Assembly (NCBI RefSeq): GCF_036711975.1
Contig: NC_091966.1
Location: forward strand, 43,965,501-44,029,500
DNA from: Onthophagus taurus
Taxonomy: Eukaryota; Arthropoda; Insecta; Coleoptera; Scarabaeidae
Length of the DNA: 64,000 nt
Reading direction: 5' to 3'
Shown: positions 51,556-63,241 of the stretch, piece after piece
How the letters are laid out: each line of letters starts with the position of its first letter
Numbering within the stretch: the stretch's first letter is position 1
Position numbers and translations under genes: made by a program
Notes under the pieces: generated by a model
Told to the model about the DNA's origin: nothing
Databases searched by the model: none
What the model saw: the letters and a program-made list of their open reading frames with translations, nothing else

Positions 51556-52741
51556 CAGGGTGGTTCAGTTTTTAATCGGGAAACTTTACTAGGACGTAGT
51601 ACTTGCCAAAATAAACAAGTTTTTTATATAAACATAGGGTCGCAACTCTTCTGTTTTCGAGCTATGAGCTGTCAAAGTTGAGCCAAAAATTTACATTTTA
51701 TCTTTTATTTCGGGTATGAGTAAACCATAGAATTTGAAATTTGGTATGTATGTACTACTGGTTAATATCTTATTTTCAACCATACCTTAAACTTCCCTAG
51801 CGCCCTCTAAGGAGATGAAATTCACAGCCCCTTTGATTTTTTTATAACAACTTCTTAACGCCATGGAATATTAACAAAGAAAAATATGGGTTGTAAAGCT
51901 TATTCATTACTAGTACTTTTTTCTCTCTTTAGATTTTTCCTTAAAAATAATAGTTTTAACGTAAAAAAATAAAATATGCTACATTGTACTGTAAAGCGCT
52001 GCTATTATTAAAAAAAATTTTTCTTTATAGGTGGCTATGGAAGTTGTGCACTTACTAGGATCTAGTACTAACTAAATAACACCAATTAATTGTGATTTTC
52101 ATAAGAAAAACCATAAATAAGATTAATGCCTGTCTGAACAAATTACGTTGTTTTAAACAATATTAAAAAATTTATACTCTGGCTTAATAACCGTCAAAAA
52201 TTATTAATAACCAGCAATAATTATGAGGATTCACTGTAAATGAAACTTACAAGTTCTCAGAGCAAACTTTTAGAATAATTTTGGCTAAACATGGCGGCAC
52301 ATAGCAGTGCATGGCACGATATTTTATTTTTTTACACGGACACTATTAACTTTAAGGAAAATACTAAAGAGACAAAAAAGTACCACTAAAGAGTGAGCTT
52401 TACAACCCATATTTTTTTATGTTCATATTCCATAGCGTTAAAAAGTTGTTATAAAAAAAACAAGGGGGTAGCGAATTTCATCCCCTAAGAGGGCGCTGGG
52501 GAAGTTTAAGGTATGGTTGAAAATAAGTTCTTAACCAGTAGTACATACGTACAAAGTTTCAAATTCTACGGTTTACTTGCAGCCGAAATACAAAACAAAA
52601 TGTAAATTTTTTTCTCAACTTTGATCGCTCATAGCTCGAAAACAAAAGAATTGCGACCCTATGTTTATATAAAAAATTTGTGTTATTTTGGCAAGTACTA
52701 CATCCTAGTAAAGTTTCCCGATTAAAAACTGAACCATCCTG
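51556..52741. mobile_element. Foldback element C
   Basis: Ends CAGGGTGGTTCAGTTTTTAA and TTAAAAACTGAACCATCCTG, flanked by TA (51554-51555, 52742-52743). Arms of about 400-450 bp (for example GAGGGCGCTGGGGAAG at 52488 against CTTCCCTAGCGCCCTC at 51793). The 250-bp loop has no recognisable transposase. Confidence 0.88.
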
Positions 52742-52749
52742 TATATAAG

Positions 52750-52962
52750 AGGTTGTCTAGATTCGTACGCAATCATACTGCGCATTACGTCACATGTGGA
52801 AAATAATACCGCCAAGCAATTCAAATTAAACACCACGTGGCACCACGTGGCCATGAGGTTGCGTGCGCAATCCGTGATCGCTTACGTCACGAAACACTCC
52901 TGCTCTTGCCCCTCGCCCACAAACTAAATCAAAGTATTGCAGCATAGGTACCTAGACAACCT
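52750..52962. mobile_element. Short MITE with AGGTTGTCTAG ends
   Basis: AGGTTGTCTAG at 52750 and CTAGACAACCT ending 52962 are exact mirrors. Inside are TACTGCGCATTACGTCAC and CCACGTGGCACCACGTGG. Part of it resembles, in inverse orientation, the JAZF1 upstream remnant at 17857-17925. Confidence 0.6.
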
Positions 52963-53118
52963 TTAATATATAAACCTTGGTCCGCGACAAGTCAAATGCG
53001 TACCTGGTTTCGACGATGTACGGTTTGTCACGTTCTTTAGCGCTTGCGCATAACAGCGCATAACTCATTTCCAATTGTGCAGCCGGTCTGTTTGTATCTC
53101 TTATGGGTATCTTTACCA

Positions 53119-54019
53119 TCAAGCGTGTCTGTCACGACGAGCTGAGTCTATATCTATGTGGCAAACTACTGGCACTATTTCTCTGAAAATTTGTATATAG
53201 CGTTTATCCGAGGTGCTCGTTTCAGCTAAAATATTTTCAGTTTTCTCCAACTTCCGGTTATACCGGAAATGGACCCAACTTCGTTATTTTAAATGGAATG
53301 CACCAATTTTTATAGAATTTTTGAGATCCACACTAAATTTTAATACAATTTGATACAAGTCATCATATGTCTAGAGTGCACCATTTATGAATTATTTCAG
53401 TTTTTTCGAAAATTATGGCAGATGCAACCCTTCATAATGAAAGTAATTTTTCGAAATTACAGGAGTCCGGCCAAATATTCTCAGGGTTTGCACAGAGAGG
53501 ACCCATAGGTTACATAACCCTTTAAAAGTTTTTTGAAAAATTATACAGAGTTGTCAGAAATTTGCCCCGAATCTCGAAAAGTCGAAAATTTCATCTTTTT
53601 AAATGGCAACCCTAACTTGGGGTTGCTTTTCAAGTATTGTGTAAGCTGTGGGTCGTCTCTGTGCAAACTTTGACAATATTTGGCCGGACTCGACCGTAAT
53701 TTCGAAAAATTATATTTATTGTGAAGGGTTGCATCTGCCAAAATTTTCGAAAGACTGAAATAATTGAAAAATGACATGAAAGATATATGATGACTTATAT
53801 CAAATTGTATTAAAATTTGGCGGGGATCTCGAAAATTCAATAAAAGTTGTTAAAATAACGAAGTTAGGGTCCATTTCCGGTATAACCGGAAGTTGGAGAA
53901 ATCTGAAAATATTTGAGCTGAAACGAGAACTTCGGGTAAACCCATATGCAAATTTTCACAAAAATAGTGCAGGTAGTTTGCCATATACATATAGACTCAG
54001 CTCGTCGTGACAGACCCTG
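53119..54019. mobile_element. Foldback element D
   Basis: The right end GTCGTGACAGACCCTG (54019) and the left TGTCTGTCACGACGAGCTGA (53127) are inverse; the first few left bases have mutated. Arms of about 430 bp contain CTTCCGGTTATACCGGAA. The left TA cannot be fixed; the right TA is 54020-54021, shared with element E. A small minus-strand frame (53541-53840) lies in the fold and is not a gene. Confidence 0.8.
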
Positions 54020-54021
54020 TA

Positions 54022-54640
54022 CAGGGTGTCCAAATTTCGATGGGTTTGTAGGGTATCTCAGTTATTATGAAAAATAGAAAGTTACGGCTTTCGCGAACCA
54101 AATTTTCATAGCCCTCTTCGTTTTTGATATACAGGGAGTGTTTCCAAATTTACGATTTTCAGACACCTCCTGTATCTCGGCTATCCGGAAACGTAAAAAC
54201 GGGTTCTAATAGATTTTTTCACGTAGAATCCAACGGTGCACGTAGAATTTTTCTAGTCGTCACGGTTTTTGAGTTATTAAGAGTTAAGTATTTTAGAAGT
54301 TGAGTATACAGTATTTGAGTTGTCTCAAAAACTCAAAAACCGTGATGACTAGAAAAATTCTACGTGCACCATTGGATTCCACGTGAAAAAATCTAGTAGA
54401 ACCCGTTTTTACTTTTCTACTAAGTTTCCGGATAGCCGAGATACAGGAGGTGTCTGAAAATCGTAAATATCAAACACTCATCAAAAACGAAGAGGGCTAT
54501 GAAAATTTGGTTTGCGCCATTGTAAGTTTCACAAAACTAGTAGTTCAGGTTCGCGAAAGCCGCAACTTTGTATCTTTCATAATAACTGAGATACCCTGCA
54601 AACCGTACAGGACCGTACAGGATCGAAATTTGGACACCTG
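54022..54640. mobile_element. Foldback element E
   Basis: Ends CAGGGTGTCCAAATTTCGAT and CGAAATTTGGACACCTG; 619 bp, almost entirely two 290-bp arms with hardly any loop. TA 54020-54021 on the left and 54641-54642 on the right, each shared with the adjoining element. A half copy lies at 1655-2008. Confidence 0.88.
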
Positions 54641-54642
54641 TA

Positions 54643-56293
54643 CAGGGTGGGCAAATTTGGGTGTTATTATAGGCTATCTCAGAAACTATAAGAGATACGA
54701 AAAAAGTAGGTGCCATGTCCCGGTCTCTTTTTTCGAGACTAAGCCAATCCCGCAAACACCAAACCTCTATCTTCTTTTGTTTTTAAGTTATAGCCCAAAA
54801 AGTCAAATTTTCGTGATTTTAAAAAATGCTCATATTTCGTTTATTTTTGAAATTAGAGAAATGGGGTTGATACGTTCTTAAGACACTTTTTTAAGTAGAA
54901 TATACTGCCGTTGAAAAGTTTTAAATATACTTGATGATTTTTGAGATATAACACAAAGTTGTGTTTTTTTAAATACAAACTATACTTGATTATGATGTTA
55001 AAGAAAAGAGCATATTTTTAGCTTTCCAATGATGTATCGCATGTATGGTGTATTTGCAGAAAATAAGCGTTAATTTTCAATTCGAAAATAGTAAGCGCTA
55101 ATGTTCAAAATTTTGATTATAGTAGGCGTGTCCGGACAGTAAATACTACCTAGTGGCTATAATATATGGTTTTGCACGAATATGACAGAATAAAGTTGGT
55201 TTTGTACCATTATTCAGGATAAGTTGGTTTTGTACCAACGAATAAAAACTTTGAATAGTTAATTTAAATTTCTCAGCATCTTATCCCTGACTTTGTTTAC
55301 CAATAAAAAATGATTAGCATTTAAAGTTTGTTTATTAAAAATACAAGAAATGTATTAATTAATGAATAATTAAATATGGACAACTTCAGGAACTAAACAG
55401 TCATAAACTGTCATCTTTTTCTACTCAACTTACTGGTTGTAAGATTAGAACAGTTCGGTATCAATGAATGAAATCTTCGGTAGTATTTTCCCAGTTTTCC
55501 CCAAACATAAGATGTAGAAGTTTTTTGATATCAGCAATCTTTTCTTTTGAAATTGAGTGAGATAGAGGAAAATTAGGAATCATAAACTGGGAGCGGATTT
55601 TCCATTGAAACACCGTTTGAATGGGGATATGAAGACTTATGTATCATCTTCAAAGCGGACTCCAATATATTCTATATTTAATTTTATCGTTTTATTTAAA
55701 GATAATGCGGAACTTCTTAAACGGGAAACTTGTTTCGCAAAATTCATGAATGAAATGACAAGTAAAGTCACGTTGCTATAGTAACTACGTAGTATTTAGC
55801 GTTTTCCTCGCCTACTATAATTAAAAATTTGAATTTTAATCTTTAATATTTTAAAAATTGAAAAATAACGCTTATTTTCCGCAGAAACATCATGCGTGCG
55901 ATACATCATTGGAAAGCTAAAAATATGCTCTTTTCAGTAATATCATAATAAAGTATAGTTTGGATTTAAAAAAATACAACTTTATGTTATATCTCAAAAA
56001 TTATCAGCTATGTTAAAAATTTTTCAACGACAGTATATTCTACTCAAAAAAGTGTCTTAAGAATGCATTAACCCCATTTCTCTAATTTGAAAAATAAACG
56101 AAATATGAGCATTTTTGAAATCACTAGAATTTGACTTTTTGGCGATAACTTAAAAACAAAAGAAGATAGAGATTTGGTCTTTACGGGATTGGATTAGTCT
56201 CGGAAAAAGAGACCGGGACATGGCACCTACTTTTTTTGTATCTCTTATAGTTTCTGAGATAGCCTATAATAACACCCAAATTTGCCCACCCTG
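54643..56293. mobile_element. Foldback element F
   Basis: Ends CAGGGTGGGCAAATTTGGGT and ACCCAAATTTGCCCACCCTG; 1651 bp with arms of about 500 bp. TA 54641-54642 and 56294-56295. The central 600 bp (about 55150-55780) is unassigned; frame remnants there are too degenerate to name. Confidence 0.9.
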
Positions 56294-56710
56294 TACATTT
56301 GGATTTGGATTATTCTCTACTCTTTTACATGTTTCTGGTGTTTTGTTTAACAAATTTTTAAGAACTTTTATTTTATATGTATGTTTTATGATAAGTTTCA
56401 TAGACAACTTAATCAAAAAAGTGAAAAAACATGCATATTTTTATTTCATTTTTCTGGTAAGGGTTATTACGCTTTTTTTACATTTGTAATTAATGCTACT
56501 TTAGTTCATTATTGTTAAAAAAATGATTAAATGGATTTCGTTTGAAATGGTAAATTGTGGTTGCAGCGCTAACTATCGGCAGGGTTGGATATAAAACGTA
56601 CATAGAAATTGAAAACCGTTCCAATAGCGTTGACGAAATGTACGCGTACACGAACGTGTCCACGGACGAACATGCGCAGAAAAAAGTCCTGTACTAGTCG
56701 TGTACGTGTA

Positions 56711-58599
56711 CAGGGTGTTTCACGTAACTGGTTCGTTAGAACTTTTTTAGGTTCCACTATTCATAGAGGTTTGAAATTTTGGTAGCATAGGTTGTTCATT
56801 CTAAACTTTCAATCTAAAATATTTTCAAGATGGCCACCACTTCCGGTCTACCGGAAGTAGACCACAACTTCGTTATTTTAAATGGAATGTTATAGTTTTT
56901 ATTACACCTTTCAATTATACATAAAAAAATATGTTGACTTTGATAAAAGTTGTTGGTACCTACCATTTTTTGTTTTCGAGTTATTTTGATTTTAAGCTTT
57001 TTTTGGCAAATTTCACCATGCTCTTTAAAAGCCTATATCTCAGTTAACGTTCATTAAAAAAACCTCTAAATTGGCACGATTACTCTTCAGATATTGCCAA
57101 ATAGATTGTCATTTCTTGTATCAGAGTATCTTATATAGGCTGGTCAAAAATTGAATTACCGTTTCTCCATATTCAATGGCTAAAAAGTCGAAAATTTTAA
57201 ATGGAATACCCCGTATTTTTTTACCCTATCAGAAAGGGAATTTAATTCTCTACAAATTATCTATAAACATTCCTATACCTATTTATTGTAGTTTCCCTGA
57301 TATTGGGACATTAATCAAAGCATGCACGGAATGCGGGAAAACGTTTGATTTTTTTATTAGAAGGCAATGGAATTTTGACAGTTTTTGGTCCATATTTGTG
57401 TTATTGTTGTTGTTACTTACTTTTGATCACGAGTGAAAGTCATTGTATAGGTATCATGGCAACTTATTCCAATGCCGATATTTTAAATTTGTTTTATATT
57501 CATGGCAATGGCCTCCACGATCTCGATTGGATTTTTATTTGTGGGGTCACTTAAAAAATCAAGTGTACAATTCACCGATCAACACACGACAAGAGTTGCG
57601 TGATAGAGTGATGCGTGCACTACGTACTATTGATGGCGACCAACTTCTACGGGCCACAACCGTAGAAGTCGAACGAAGAGTTAAAAAATGTTTAATGGTG
57701 AATGGTCAGCATATCGAACAGTTTTAATTTTTTTATAATTTTAAGTTTTTGTTTTTTTATATGTTATTCATTCTAATTTGTTATTAAATTGTTGTTTTTC
57801 ATTGTTTCATTTATTCTTTTTGCTGTTGGTTATTTTTGGTAAATAAAAGCGAGTAAGCTAAAGGTTATTCAACCATAGTTAATTGTAGAAATAATACCAA
57901 TAATAATTTAAATAAATTAAACGATGAACTGTCAAAATGTCTTGGTCTGCTAACAAAAACACAAACGGGCTTTGGGATTTTATGTCTGATTTTGATTAAT
58001 TTTCCAATATCAGGGAAACTAAAATAAATAGGTATAGGAATGTTTATAGATAATTTGTAAAGAATTAAATTCCCTTTCTGATAGGGTAAAGAAATATGGG
58101 GTGTTCCATTTAAAATTTTCGACTTTCTCGCAATTGAATATTGAGAAACGATAATTCAATTTTTGACCATCCTGTATAAGATTCTCTGATACAACAAATG
58201 ACAATCTATTTGGCAGCATCTGTAGAGTAGTCGTGTCAATGCAGAGCTTTTTTGAATGATCATTAGCTGAGATATGGGCTTTTAAAGACCATGGTGAAAT
58301 TTGTCAAAAAACACTTAAAATCAAAATAACTCGAAAACAAAAAACGCTAGGTACCAACAACTTTTATCAAAGTCAACATATTTTTTACGTATAATTGAAA
58401 GGTGTAATAAAAACTATAGCATTCCATTTAAAATAACGAAGTTGTGGTCTACTTCCGGTAGACCGGAAAGGGTGGCCATCTTGAAAATATTTTAGATCGA
58501 AAGTTAAGAATGAACAACCCATGCTACCAAAATTTCAAACCACTACGAATAGTGGAACCTTAAAAAGTTCTAGCGAACCAGTTACGTGAGACACCCTGT
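56711..58599. mobile_element. Foldback element G
   Basis: Ends CAGGGTGTTTCACGTAACTG and CAGTTACGTGAGACACCCTG analogue (58582-58599), flanked by TA (56709-56710, 58600-58601). Arms of about 600 bp include CTTCCGGTCTACCGGAAG. The centre carries an internally deleted transposase. Confidence 0.9.
57456..57727 (+). pseudogene. Internally deleted mariner-type transposase in element G
   Basis: ATG 57456 opens MATYSNADILNLFYIHGN, the family N-terminus. Sequence then jumps within one codon or so to WPPRSRLDFYLWGHLKNQVY (frame changed), the third catalytic motif and C-terminus, ending KKCLMVNGQHIEQF at 57727. About 270 residues, including the first two catalytic aspartates, are missing. A classic deletion derivative that keeps both gene ends. 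Confidence 0.75.
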
Positions 58600-58641
58600 A
58601 CACGACGAATCAAATTTGTGTGGTTGGAACGAACCTATTAT

Positions 58642-59183
58642 TTCATTTTTAATTCGAGATATACTGCAAATAGTTAAAACATTCTAAACTATTAAAAGAA
58701 AAGGTTTCAACAAATTATTTCGAATACACTTTTAGTGCAATTCCTTATACAATTCGGTACAAAAAGGCGGCAAACGAATTAATTCTTTTCATTTAGCAAC
58801 TACGTTTTACAAATATTCTACGTATAATTTGGTGTTATGAAGTTGGCACTAATAAACATTACTACCAACGATAGAGGGGTTTTTATTTTCCTACTTAATT
58901 TTTTTTGTCCCGTTTACCGCCTTCTCAATATTTTCAGTTTTTTTTTGTCTTAGTACACACATATTTACAATAATTAATTTATAGTTTTTTTTTACATTTA
59001 TGTATATGTATATATATATTATTTCATGCTTTATTGGTTTCAATTTTTTAAACGTTTAGAAATAGACGCTAATTATTTATTTTCTTCGATTGCTTTCGAA
59101 AATTTAAAACAAATTTTAAAGCTCATTTTGTAACGTTTCAATTAACATTCTTTTTGGCTATCAGTAATTTTGAGCGCTATTTA
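58642..59183. other. Non-coding AT-rich sequence
   Basis: No gene or repeat recognised, apart from a TATATGTATATATATA run near 59000. It lies on the distal side of the minus-strand C2 gene and may be transcribed as 3' UTR, which cannot be shown here. Confidence 0.4.
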
Positions 59184-60144
59184 TACAGGTTGTCTCCGCG
59201 AGACCGGTCATTAGACGTTTCTGGGGTTCTGGCGAAAATAAAAATTTGAGAATTCAGACTTAAGTATTATCAATTACGATCTCTTCGTCTAAAATATTTT
59301 CAGATTTCTTGCACTTCCGGTTATACCGGAAGTCGCCACCAACTTTATTTTTTTAAATGGAACACCCTGTATATTTTTACATATTTGGATTTGCCTGTTT
59401 TCAAGGTTTATAAATAACTTTACTTTTTGCAATTTGATTCGGTCGTTCTCGAGTTATTCGAATTTTTCTAGAAAAATCTGCTCCAGCAGACATTTGTTCA
59501 AAAAATCAGAAAACACTCAATTTTTGCGTTATCAATTTAGGATTGAGAACATGCTTAAGCAACATGATGGAGTATGTTTTGGTGCCGAGAACTGCGGTCT
59601 AGAATGTTTGATCACTTTACTATGGCACGTTAACTTTTCAAAATTTGGAAGTACCATAACTTCAGCTTTTTAAATGGCACCCCCCATATTTTATTTTTTA
59701 GTCGTCTTCGATGTCTCATTCTACTTCTTTTATATCCCATATGGCCCATACCTAATATTAATAGTTTCGGAGATAATTAGGGTTTTTTGAAAAATGCACA
59801 CATATCATATGGATATTTAGCCTAGTGTGCCTTGAAAAACAAGCCTTCTCAATGAGTTCTTGTCAAAGACTCATTTGTTTACGTCATTGGATGCATGTGA
59901 GCTAATAATTATCTGTTATGTCCCTGTTAGTACTGAAACGAGTTAAAATCGATAACAATAACGAAAGTAATATTTACATAAATCAAGAAATTCTTAATTT
60001 ATTTTTTTTGCATGAAAAGCGCGACAAAGTTCGTAGTATGATTCCCAGATCTTCTTTGGCAGCTCGAATTGAGGTGTTGGGACTGGGTTCGAAATAACCC
60101 AAGGTATTCACCTCTTCCGTTGCATTATCTACTACATTTTTTGG

Positions 60145-60384
60145 TCAGTTTAACACGTGATTAATTCGTCCAAAATGCAAAAAATTTGCTTCTATTCCTC
60201 TAAATTTACCTTTTGTCATCGGAGATAAATGTGGATAATTTTCATTAAACATTCTGCAAGTTCTACTAAGAACTTTGTCGCACTTTTCGTGCACAAAAAA
60301 TAAATTATGGACTTCTTCATTTTTATAAACATTATTTACGTTATTAATATCCATTTTAACTGGTTTTAGACTCACAAGCATCAA
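60145..60384 (-). pseudogene. HTH stub of a foldback transposase (A3)
   Basis: 79-residue frame nearly identical to the A1 stub: MDINNVNNVYKNEEVHNLFF, KCDKVLSRTCRMFNENYPHL, FGRINHVLN, ending at the same stop. The second-HTH text follows at about 60110-60005. Preservation of the same length in two copies may only reflect recent amplification. Confidence 0.7.
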
Positions 60385-60467
60385 ACAACCTAAATTAGAC
60401 TTTGACGTTTATCAATAAGTCATTAAACATTTGTTTTTCATGGCACACTAGGCTAAATATCCATATA

Positions 60468-62632
60468 CAGGCTGTCCCGTTAAGCGTACGGAGCGGCTGT
60501 ATCTCTAGAACGGTGAGGCCTAGAGGTTTGGGAAAAAAATTCTTATAAGCAAAGTGACCAAGAGAAATAGCTGGAAATTATTTAGAAGTTCGTAATTCGA
60601 CCGCTAGGGGGCGTAACTGCCATTGAGAAACATAAAGTTCCCACTATCTCAGAAACTTAGACGATGAGCTATAACTTTGACAACATCATTTAATAGTTTG
60701 GATAATACCGCATCGCTTTTGTTTTGCGATGCGTTTTCATATGTTTACATTTTAATATCTCCTAGACCATTCAACCGATTTGAATATTTTCGGTGTTGTT
60801 TGAAAGAGCATTTTATGTTCTTTTTAAAGATATTTTCAGTAAGACCGTCTGCTTTAAAACAAATGAGCTAGAGGACGTTATCTGCAGCGATTACATATTT
60901 TAGTGATTTTTGAAGAAAAGTTAAATGGAACGATACCATTTACTTCACAGACCCTTAGTCACCTTAAAATTTGCTAAATTTAAGTGAAAACCGCATCTCG
61001 ATATCGCCACCCGTTCTCGAGTTATAGAAGAAAATGTTAAAAACTCGAGTGCCATCAATCGGATCTAGTTACCTCATCGAGAAAAACAAATCACATAACC
61101 ATGGTAATTGTAAACATGCCATTTACTAACGCAGAAGCGTATGATAGAGCGTATGATGATTTATTTTCAATGTTTCGAATACGATGCAACTGCATGGCAA
61201 AAATGTGCAATGTAATTACGACAAAGAAAGACATTTTTCTCTAGAAGTGTTTTTAAGATTGACTTAGCGATTACGGAAAACTGGCAACGTGTAGCCCATT
61301 CAGACATCTCTATGAATTCGTAAATCACATTGGTGCGCAATGTGATCCCACATAATCTGGGAACTCCGAAAACAATTGTCCACAAGAGTTCTCAAGAGAA
61401 TAATATCTCCACCACGTTGTTTTACATCAGGCCTTAACAGATACCGATTATGATAACAGACTGAACTATTACCATTGACTTTTAAATATGATTTGGGCAA
61501 ATCCAAACCTTTTATCACAAATGCTATGGATGTATGAAGCATCTGTCCACAAGCTGATGTAAACTTGCATAATATGCATTCTTGGTTCGAGCAAAACCCA
61601 CATTGTTTTCACCCCTTTATCTATTGGGTAGACTAAACGACCTGACTTTTCAAGAAAAACCAATAACCAGGGAAAATATGACAAAACACTAAATACCAGT
61701 AGAAACGTGTCCAGAGCCGAGACATAAGCAGCGCTTTTTTTTCATCGAGACTAGATTAAATAAATGCATCGAGGTTTATAGAAGGCATTTCGCACATTAG
61801 TGAGTTATTTTTGCCAAAAATTTAAGTTATTCTAAGTGTTTTGGTTTATTTTGTTTTATTATCATTGTTGATGTTTCATTGATCCGTTGGCTTTTCAACA
61901 CGCCTCAAAAGTAGTTTTGAAGCAGTTCTAAGCTTGGATAAAGTATGAAGGAGTAATAAAATTTTTGTTCTCTCTTATTTGTTTCCTAAGGTAACTTGAT
62001 CCGATTAAGATATACGAATTTTTAACATTTTCTTTTATAATTCGAGAATGGATGGAGATATCGAGATGCGGTTTTCACTAATATTTAGCAAATTTTATGG
62101 TGATTAATGGTCTGTGAAGTAAATAGTACCGTTGCATTTAACTTTTTTTCAAAAATCAGAAAAATATGTAACCGCTGCAGATAACGACCTCTAGCTTATT
62201 TGTTTTAAACCAAGCAGTCTTACTGAAAATATCGTTTAAAAGAGCATGAAATGCTCTTTCAAACAAGACCAAAAATATTCAAATCGGTTGAATGGTCCAG
62301 GAGATATTAAAATGTAAACATTTGAAAACGCATTGGCCTCCCCTCCCTTATTATGACAGATATGAGAATATCGCAAAACAAAAGCGATGCGGTATTATCC
62401 CGGCTACTAAATGATGTTGTCAACGTTATAGCTCATCATCTAACTTTCTGAGATAGCGGGAATTTTATGTTTCTCAATGGCAATTACGCCCCCTAGTGGT
62501 CGGATTACAAACTTCAAAATAATTTCCAGCTATTTCTCTTGCCCACTTTGCTTATAAGGATTTTTTTCCCAAACCTCTAGGCCTTACCGTTGTTGAGATA
62601 CAGCCGCTCCGTACGCTTAACGGGACACCCTG
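60468..62632. mobile_element. Foldback element B, nested in A3
   Basis: Ends CAGGCTGTCCCGTTAAGCGT and ACGCTTAACGGGACACCCTG, TA at 60466-60467 and 62633-62634. Arms of about 580 bp (CCCCTAGTGGTCGG at 62500 against CCGCTAGGGGGCG at 60602). In the centre, ATG 61116 opens MPFTNAEAYDRAYDDLFS, a likely transposase N-terminal remnant. The rest, about 61200-61740, includes three short minus-strand frames without a recognisable domain. Confidence 0.9.
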
Positions 62633-63241
62633 TATGTGTGCATTTTTCAAAAAACCCTAATTATTTCTCAAACTATTAATGTTAGGCATAGGACATATGG
62701 AATATAAAAGATGTAAAATGAGACGCCGAAGACGACTTAGTAATAAAATATGGGGGGTGCCATTAAAAAAAATGAAGTTATGGTGCTTCCAAATTTCGAA
62801 AAGTTAATGTATCATAGTAAAGTGCTAACGGTCTAGACAGCCGTTCTCGGCACCAAAACATACTCCATCATGTTGTTTAAGCATGTTCTGAATCCTAAAT
62901 TGATATCTCAAAAATTGAGTGTTCTATGATTTTTTGAACAAATGTCCGCTGGAGCAAATTTTTCTAGAAAAATTCGAATAACTCGAGAATTGCTGGTTCA
63001 AATTGCAAAAAGTAAAGTTATTTATAAACCTTCAAAATAGACAAATCCAAATATGTAAAAATATACAGGGTGTTCCATTTAAAAAAATAAAGTAGGTGGC
63101 GACTTAATAAGTGCTAGAAATCTGAAAATATTTTAGATGAAGAGAACGTAATTGATAATACTTAAGTCTGCATTCTCAAATTTTTTGTTTGGCCAGAACC
63201 CCAGAAACGTCTAATGACCGGTCTCGCTGAGACACCCTGTA

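Larger units (their letters stand above)
51469..58636. mobile_element. Outer TIR element (GGTTCGTTCCAACC ends) filled with foldbacks
   Basis: AGGTTCGTTCCAACCGCAC at 51469 is mirrored by GTGTGGTTGGAACGAACCT ending 58636. ATTAT lies within a base of both ends (51463-51467, 58637-58641). What remains of its own sequence lies at about 51469-51555, 52963-53118, 56296-56710 and 58602-58636, without coding capacity. All the rest is later insertions. The superfamily is unknown. Confidence 0.6.
59186..63239. mobile_element. Foldback family A, copy 3 (with nested foldback B)
   Basis: Ends CAGGTTGTCTCCGCGAGACC and GGTCTCGCTGAGACACCCTG, TA at 59184-59185 and 63240-63241. Removing nested element B and one TA gives 1887 bp. 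The right arm lacks most of the TTCCGGTATAACCGGAAG palindrome present in the left arm (63105 reads GACTTAATAAGTGC). Intact over the DD41D insertion site of copy 1 (about 59757). Confidence 0.92.

Noticed and set aside
61167-61684. Three overlapping minus-strand frames (71-80 codons) as a gene in foldback B
   Set aside because: No recognisable domain, frames interrupt each other, and the region sits where a decayed plus-strand transposase is expected from MPFTNAEAYD at 61116.
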